DNA of 64,000 nucleotides from Pontederia crassipes (Eukaryota > Streptophyta > Magnoliopsida > Commelinales > Pontederiaceae): positions 42,869,909-42,933,908 of the forward strand of contig CM060184.1 in NCBI GenBank assembly GCA_030549335.1, in the 5' to 3' direction. Below, piece after piece: positions 58,589 to 64,000 of this stretch (position 1 is the first letter of the stretch; every line of letters begins with the position of its first letter). A program made the translations under genes and the position numbers. The notes under the pieces were generated by a model, which did not search any database, was not told the origin of the DNA, and saw only the letters and a list, made by a program, of their open reading frames with translations.

Positions 58589-59930
58589 AAAGATCTGAGT
58601 CAGCATATGAAGGATTTCCTAGAAATATGAGACAAAAAAATTGAATGGAGTTTCACCAGAAGCCCTCTGATTGAGGGTGTTTTCATTCTCGTTAAGAGGG
58701 AAGGCAAAACAATGGTTACAATCCCTTGAACCGAGAGAGTTGACTACATGGAACAACTAGTCAAGGCATTTCTATTAGAGTATTTTCCTCCTAACAAGAC
58801 AATTAAAATTAGGAACCAAGTTATTGATTTTGTCCAGAAAGATCAGGAAACTTTATATGAAGCATAGCAAAGGTTCAAGGCACTACTAAGATCATGCCCT
58901 CATCGTGGACTCAACAAGTGGACTCGTGTACAATCTTTTCATAGTGGGCGCAACTATACTTCCAAAATGGCCCTTGACAACGTTGTAAATGGGGTTTTCA
59001 TAAAGAAAAATGTAGATGAAGCATACAAACTCCTAAAAGAAATAGTTATGAATCAACACTTCTTGGCTCACTCAAGGTTGAGTGAAAACACAACTTAGCG
59101 GTGAAGATTTCTTATCTAAGGTGGAATTTATTATTCAGAAGTCTATTAGTAGGCTTGGTCTTACTGAAGCAACTCCAACTGTTAATATTTTATCACGAAA
59201 CTATGAGATATGTGGATCACCTAACCACATTTCTACACTCTGTGAGCTACTAAAATAGCAGCAAGTTAATCAACATCAAGCAAATGTTGTTGGGTCTTAT
59301 AACCCCCACAATGATCAATATTCCAATAACTACAACCCTGATTGGAGAAACAACCTGAAATTTTCCTACAGAACAATTATCAATCAGCCCTTACTTGGTA
59401 GAACAAAACCCTCACCAAAGGGTGCAACCTCAAAAATTCACCCCTTGAGCAAGGGCAGTCTTCAACAAGTAAACTAGAGTCAATGATGGAGAAATATATG
59501 CCCCAATAAGATAATTTTATGCAAAAGATGCTCAAGAAGATAGAGAATCTTTCAATTCATAACAAGATGCTAATAGCTCAATAAGTTTCATCCTCTTATA
59601 GACAATAAAAAATTCTACCAAGACAATCAAAGCAAAATAAGAAGGAACAAGTACAAGCTGTGACACTTAGAAGTGGAAGAGAGACTAAAGGTCAAGAGTA
59701 CAAGCTTTGGAACTCAAAGACAAAGAAGTTGACATGAAGAGGAAGAAGTTCCTCCAAATACCCAACCAAAAGAACAAAAAGAAGCTAAAAGACCCAAGAC
59801 TTCAGAAGTTCCTTCCAACTATTCTCCATGGGTAGCATTTCCTAAGGCTCTTGAAAGAAGTCGACAAGATCAACAATTTGGCAAATTCCTAGAGATCTTG
59901 AAAAAACTTTATATTAATGTACCTTTTGTT
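58589..59930 (+). pseudogene. Gag of an Athila-type element (broken)
   Basis: The block FSFSLRGKAKQWLQSL at about 58676 and the following EPRELTTWNN segment are characteristic of Athila (Ty3/gypsy) Gag. A zinc-knuckle-like CGSPNHISTLCELL is near 59213, followed by an Asn/Tyr-rich stretch (YNPHNDQYSNNYNPDW). The N-terminal third is absent, and frameshifts and stops are frequent. Confidence 0.75.
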
Positions 59931-59999
59931 GAAGTAATTTAAGAAATGTTAGCTTACGCCAAGTTTCTCAAAGATATTATAACAAAGAAGAGAAGAATA

Positions 60000-60400
60000 C
60001 AAGAGAATTAAACAATTGCACTAACAGTAGAGGCAAGTGCTATTATTCAGAACAGATTGCCGCCAAAACTCAAAGACCTAGGAAGTTTTTCTATACCTTG
60101 CGAGATTGGAAACAGAAATATTCATAGAGCTCTTTGTAATTTAGGAGCCTCTGTAAGTGTTATTCCTCTTCCATTACATAGAAAACTTAAAGTAAGTGAC
60201 ATTAAGGCTACCAATATGCCCCTGCAATTAGCAGTTCGATCTATTAAGATCCTTGATGACATACCAATCAAAGTAGGAAACTTCTATATACCAACAGATT
60301 TTGTGGTCCTTGATATGGACGAAGACAATCAAATCCTCATTCTTCTTGGAAGGCCTTTCTTAACTATTGCAGGGGGATGAAACATGGTCATTTAACATTC
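60000..60400 (+). pseudogene. Athila-type protease region
   Basis: An open stretch of 107 codons (60057-60380) with SFSIPCEIGN, ALCNLGASVSVIP, DFVVLDMDEDNQ and LLGRPFLTIA, typical of Athila aspartic protease. The catalytic aspartate of the DLGAS motif is replaced by asparagine (CNLGAS), so the enzyme would be inactive even where the frame is open. Confidence 0.8.
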
Positions 60401-60699
60401 TAGATTGGCGATGACGTTATTGAGTTTAGACTCAATCAAGTATTGAACTGTTCAAATAGGGAAGATTATCATTTTCAACTTGATCAAGTAGATCCTTTAA
60501 TTCAAAAGGTTGCATCTGTTATTCACATTACAAATCCATTGGAAATCTTTCTCGAAGCATAGGAAACATTTTATGGCATGAATATGAAGCTAAATTTCCA
60601 ACCAGTTATTCGGTATCCTCACAAGCCAAAACTCTTGACAGAATTGAAGAAGCTCAATACATTAAACTTGCAAAAGTCAAAGAAATAGCCAAGACGCGA

Positions 60700-62300
60700 G
60701 CTCGATCTCAGAATTTGAAATATGAATTCCTAAGAGATGACTCCACATACCCTGTTATTGTCACTGCAAATTTGAATTCAAGACAGCTTCAAAAGTTGCC
60801 CTCCAAGCTGAAATCATATAAGTATGTCATGGGGTACACTCTTGATGATCTCAAAGGAATTAATCCCTCTATTTGCATGCACCACATTCCTATGGAGAAA
60901 AACTTTCAACCTACCATTGAAGGTCAAAGAAGACTCAACTCAGCCATGAAGGAAATTGTGAAGAAAGAAGGTATGAAGCTCGTAAATGCTGATATTATAT
61001 ACCCAATTTCAGATAGCCAATGGGCGAGTCATTTTCAACATGTTCAAGTCGCGCCTAAGAAAGGTGGCATGACTGTGATCAAAACTAATTCGGATAAATT
61101 CATCTCCACAAGCACTATTACAAGGTGGAGAATGTGCATTGATTTAAGAAAGCTGAATAAGGCTACTAGAAATGATCACTTTTCCCTCTCCTCCATTGAT
61201 CAGATGTTGGAAAGGTTTGCAAACCATTCGTAGTTTTGTTACCTGGATGGATTCTCTTTTTTTTTGTATATTCCCATACATTCAGCGGACTAGAAGAAAA
61301 CTTTTTTTACATGTCCATATGGATCCTTTGCCTACCAAAGGATGTCGTTTGGACTTTGTAATGTGTCGACAAGTTTTCAGAGGTGCATGATGTCTATCTT
61401 CTCTGACTTCGTTGAAGAGATTAATGGAAGTATTTATGAACGATTTCCCAGCCTATGGGACTTCATTCGATGTCCGTTTAGACAACTTATGCAAAGTGAT
61501 GCAGAGGTGTACCGATGCTAATATGATATTGAATTGAGAGAAATGTCATTACATGGTGTAAGAAGGAGTAGTACTAGGCCACATTATATCTGGCGGGGGC
61601 ATTGAAGTTGACAAAGCTAAAATAGAAGTAATAGAGAAGCTCCCTCAGTCTTCTAATCTTAAAGGGGTCAGAAGCTTTCTCGGTTATGCAAGATTTTATA
61701 GGAGATTCATCAAAGACTTCTCACTCATTGCAAGGCCACTGACAAGGCTTTTGTTAAAAGAAGTAGATTTTATATTTGATGAAGAATGACCTAAGGCATT
61801 CAATACATCAAAGAAAGCACTTGCATCAACATCAATCATTTAGCCACCGATTGGTCTTCACCTTTTGAAATTATGTGTGATGCTAGTGATCAAGCCATTG
61901 GAGTTGTACTTGGGCAAAGGAAGGATAAGAGGCAACATGTGATATACTATGCCAGCCGAGCTCTTGATAAAGATCAAATCAATTATGCCACAAGTGAGAA
62001 GAATTATTGGTATAGTGTTCGCAACTAATAAATTCAGATCATACTTGGATCAAAAGTTATTGTATATATATATCACTACACTTAATTTTCAAGAATGACG
62101 CTAAGCCTAGACTTATAAGATTGGTCTTGCTACTCCAATAATTTGACTTGGAAATTAAAGATAAGAAAGGAGAAGAGAATCAAGTTGATGATCATCTCTC
62201 TCACCTCCAGCTAGTGAAGGAACAAAATTATCCTAACGGGACTCAAATTATCAATGACTCTTGGCCGAAGAAATGAAGCACCTCAATAACCAATACCCGA
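60700..62300 (+). pseudogene. Athila-type reverse transcriptase and RNase H (broken)
   Basis: RT starts within an open frame, 60715-61233 (ADIIYPISDSQWASHFQHV, WRMCIDLRKLNKATRNDHF). It then breaks by frameshift near 61230-61400 in the region that should hold the catalytic box. Downstream are the RT connection (GVRSFLGYARFYRRFIKDFS type, near 61660-61720) and RNase H (IMCDASDQAIGVVLGQRKDK near 61870, DHLSHLQ near 62190) with stops. The family assignment is firm; the copy is inactive. Confidence 0.8.
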
Positions 62301-63000
62301 AGTCAAAATCTTCGATGTTTGGGAATTGATTATGTGGGGCCCTTTCCCAGTTTATTCGGATACAAATTCATCCTCTTGACAGTAGATTATGTTTCAAAAC
62401 GGATTGGAGTAATCACCACAACTGCGACATAATCCAAATCAATCATCAAGCTCTTCAAAGATATCATCTTTTTGAGGTTTGGAGTACCCAAATTGGTTAT
62501 CAGTGATGGAAGTTCGCATTTTATAGAAAAAAACCTCAAAAATATGTTAATCAAGTATGGAGTCAAGCACCGAGTGTCCACTACATATCATCTGCAAACT
62601 AATGGGCAAACTGAGTCTCAAACAGAGAAACTAAAATGATCTTAAAAAGACAATATCAGTAACAAAAAAATATTGGAGCAAAAATATGAATGGAGCACTA
62701 TGGGCCTATCGCACTGCATGCAAGACTCCGATTGGCATAACTACACTTCGACTAATCTATCACAAGCATTGTCATCTACTGATAGAGATCAAGCATAAGA
62801 CATTCTGGGCAGTAAAAATGCTCAATTATGACTTACAAGCTGCTACGAGAAGAAGACTATTGTAGTTAAATGAATTGGACGAGCTACGATTGGATGCATA
62901 CAACTCTTGCTTGTACAAGGAATGTGGGAAGAAGTGGCATGACAGTCGAAATACTACAAAGGAATTTTAGAGAAGGTGATTGATATGGAGAATTTATGTA
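62300..63000 (+). pseudogene. Athila-type integrase (broken)
   Basis: The core motif GIDYVGPFPSLFGYKFIL lies near 62320-62370, with VISDGSSHF near 62497 and TNGQTES near 62600 carrying the D, D and E catalytic positions. A C-terminal stretch ([17 protein letters not shown] near 62695) follows. Stops and small frameshifts are present (after TTTAT and after TEKLK). No envelope-like frame follows it before the poly-C tract. Confidence 0.8.
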
Positions 63001-63203
63001 TATGTTTTCATCTATGTTCAATATGCATTTATTCCGTATTTTACTATATTCTCATGCTTGAACACATGCTTTGTTATGAAATGCAACTTTTATTATTTCT
63101 CCGCATCCATCTTCTAAATATTATATTTTTAGAATATTATTACTTATTTTGATTATTTTCCATGCAGAAATTCTAGTCGATAATTCATAAGAGTATTCAG
63201 GTA

Positions 63204-63233
63204 TATGCCCCCACACGCACGTATAGGGGCATA
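63204..63233. repeat. Inverted repeat TATGCCCC / GGGGCATA
   Basis: Arms at 63204-63211 and 63226-63233 flank a 14-nt loop, just before the poly-C tract. Confidence 0.7.
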
Positions 63234-63248
63234 CGAGTGTATTCCCCT

Positions 63249-63274
63249 CCCCCCCCCCCCCCCCCCCCCCCCCC
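63249..63274 (+). repeat. Poly-C tract
   Basis: 26 uninterrupted C residues. It is either a true homopolymer (G-rich on the minus strand, as in a polypurine tract) or a sequencing or assembly length error. Confidence 0.9.
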
Positions 63275-64000
63275 AACAAAATGACATAGTTCACTAGCCC
63301 AACTGTCCAAAGCAGTAAACAACAAATAAAACATACATTTCCACATCAGCTTGATAAATTTCATTGCACAAGAGGAAGGAAGCTTCCTATAAGGCAGATG
63401 TGAACAATAAAAGGGCTATTGGGATAGTGGAAAGTGGACAGTGAACAAATGGCAAGCTAAAAAAAAGGTAGCAAAGAAGGACCACAGCAGATTCCTTTCT
63501 ATTGGGACAATGGACAATGGAGAATAGACATGTGGCGAGAAGAAGGGAGCTAGCCATGAAGGACCACAAGAGCATCTTCTTTTGGCTAAAAAAGATGGAC
63601 ATGTTGCAAGCTAAAAGGAGACAACCATGAAGAACCACAACATAGATTCCTTATTGCTGGCTAATTTTGGACAAGTGGCAAACCAAGAGGCAAGAGGGAC
63701 CACAGACATCTTCTTTGGTTGGAAAAGATAAATAAGATTATGAGAAAGCATTTGGAAAAGAGTGGACATAAGGCACAATCCCTTGGGCTATAAAAAAAGC
63801 AAGAAGGTTCTTGAAGAAAGGTTTTGATTTTGGTTGAGTTTAGATCCATTGTTGCTGGAAGGAGTTGAGGAGAAAATGTGTAGCTGAACAACCAGGTAGT
63901 GGTTGGGAGGTGTTCTGTGATGGAATTTTATGTTTTCTATTCTTATCTCTTTTGATTTAAAAGATTGTCGAACCCTGCTACTATTTTATTGAAGTTGTCC
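63275..64000 (+). mobile_element. Putative LTR beginning of an Athila-type element, cut by the window end
   Basis: It follows the integrase remnant and poly-C tract and contains the upstream repeats and a TATA box (TATAAAA, 63789-63795). The exact LTR start is not recognised, and the end lies outside the window, so this is an inference from position and promoter layout. Confidence 0.4.
63380..63740 (+). repeat. Four imperfect repeats in a putative LTR
   Basis: A roughly 80-bp unit with 'ATGGACA.GTGGC(A/G)AG', 'AACCATGAAGGACCACA' and 'TTCTTTTGGCTAA' recurs around 63425, 63510, 63590 and 63665. It lies directly upstream of a TATA box, as enhancer repeats do in an LTR U3 region. Confidence 0.65.

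Overview
The window is nuclear DNA of a flowering plant, probably a monocot. It is mostly nested, decayed LTR retrotransposons in AT-rich DNA, around one small island with two ordinary host genes. The plant call rests on chromovirus and Athila-type Ty3/gypsy elements, tRNA-iMet-type primer sites, CACTA and hAT ends, an OVATE family gene and a spliceosomal gene. The monocot call is weaker and rests on the very GC-rich, intronless OVATE gene beside AT-rich intergenic DNA. No prokaryotic, organellar or CRISPR feature was seen.

Layout. 1-2220: unassigned DNA, including a GC-rich block at 600-1680. 2221-5535: a solo LTR (minus, target-site duplication ATAGA). 6597-8597: a solo LTR (plus, TTAAA), then an LTR fragment ending at 9315. 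About 10130-16849: a chromovirus (element 1, plus) that keeps gag, pol and its 3' LTR but has lost its 5' LTR. 16850-25407: a minus-strand element with two LTRs that encodes only Gag (element 3); its 3' LTR carries another complete LTR insertion (18578-21484, TTCTA). 25408-26643: an LTR-like fragment. 26644-33753: AT-rich repeats holding a roughly 4-kb composite insertion with a CACTA end and a GC-rich gene-like segment. 33759-42465: a full-length chromovirus (element 2, minus) with both LTRs, PBS, PPT and the duplication AATGA, but inactivated by stops and frameshifts.

Host island, about 42500-50650: an intronless OVATE family transcription-regulator gene (44166-45218, plus) and a seven-exon gene on the minus strand (coding 49764 to 46447, 899 residues by my splice model) for a putative nuclear protein I cannot assign a function.

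Right part. 51038-56890: a deleted chromovirus (element 4, minus) whose 3' LTR carries two hAT-like non-autonomous transposons and whose pol has lost RNase H in frame. 56890-58588: LTR-like DNA. 58589-63000: a decayed Athila-type element (plus). 63200-64000: a poly-C tract, four imperfect repeats and a TATA-bearing LTR-like region.

The most interesting pattern is shared LTR architecture. Several LTR families combine a TATA box, a pyrimidine-rich leader, a conserved splice-donor-like motif, a cluster of perfect or near-perfect GC-rich palindromes, short tandem arrays, and a stem-loop towards the 3' end. This suggests a structured, possibly spliced 5' leader in these retrotransposons.
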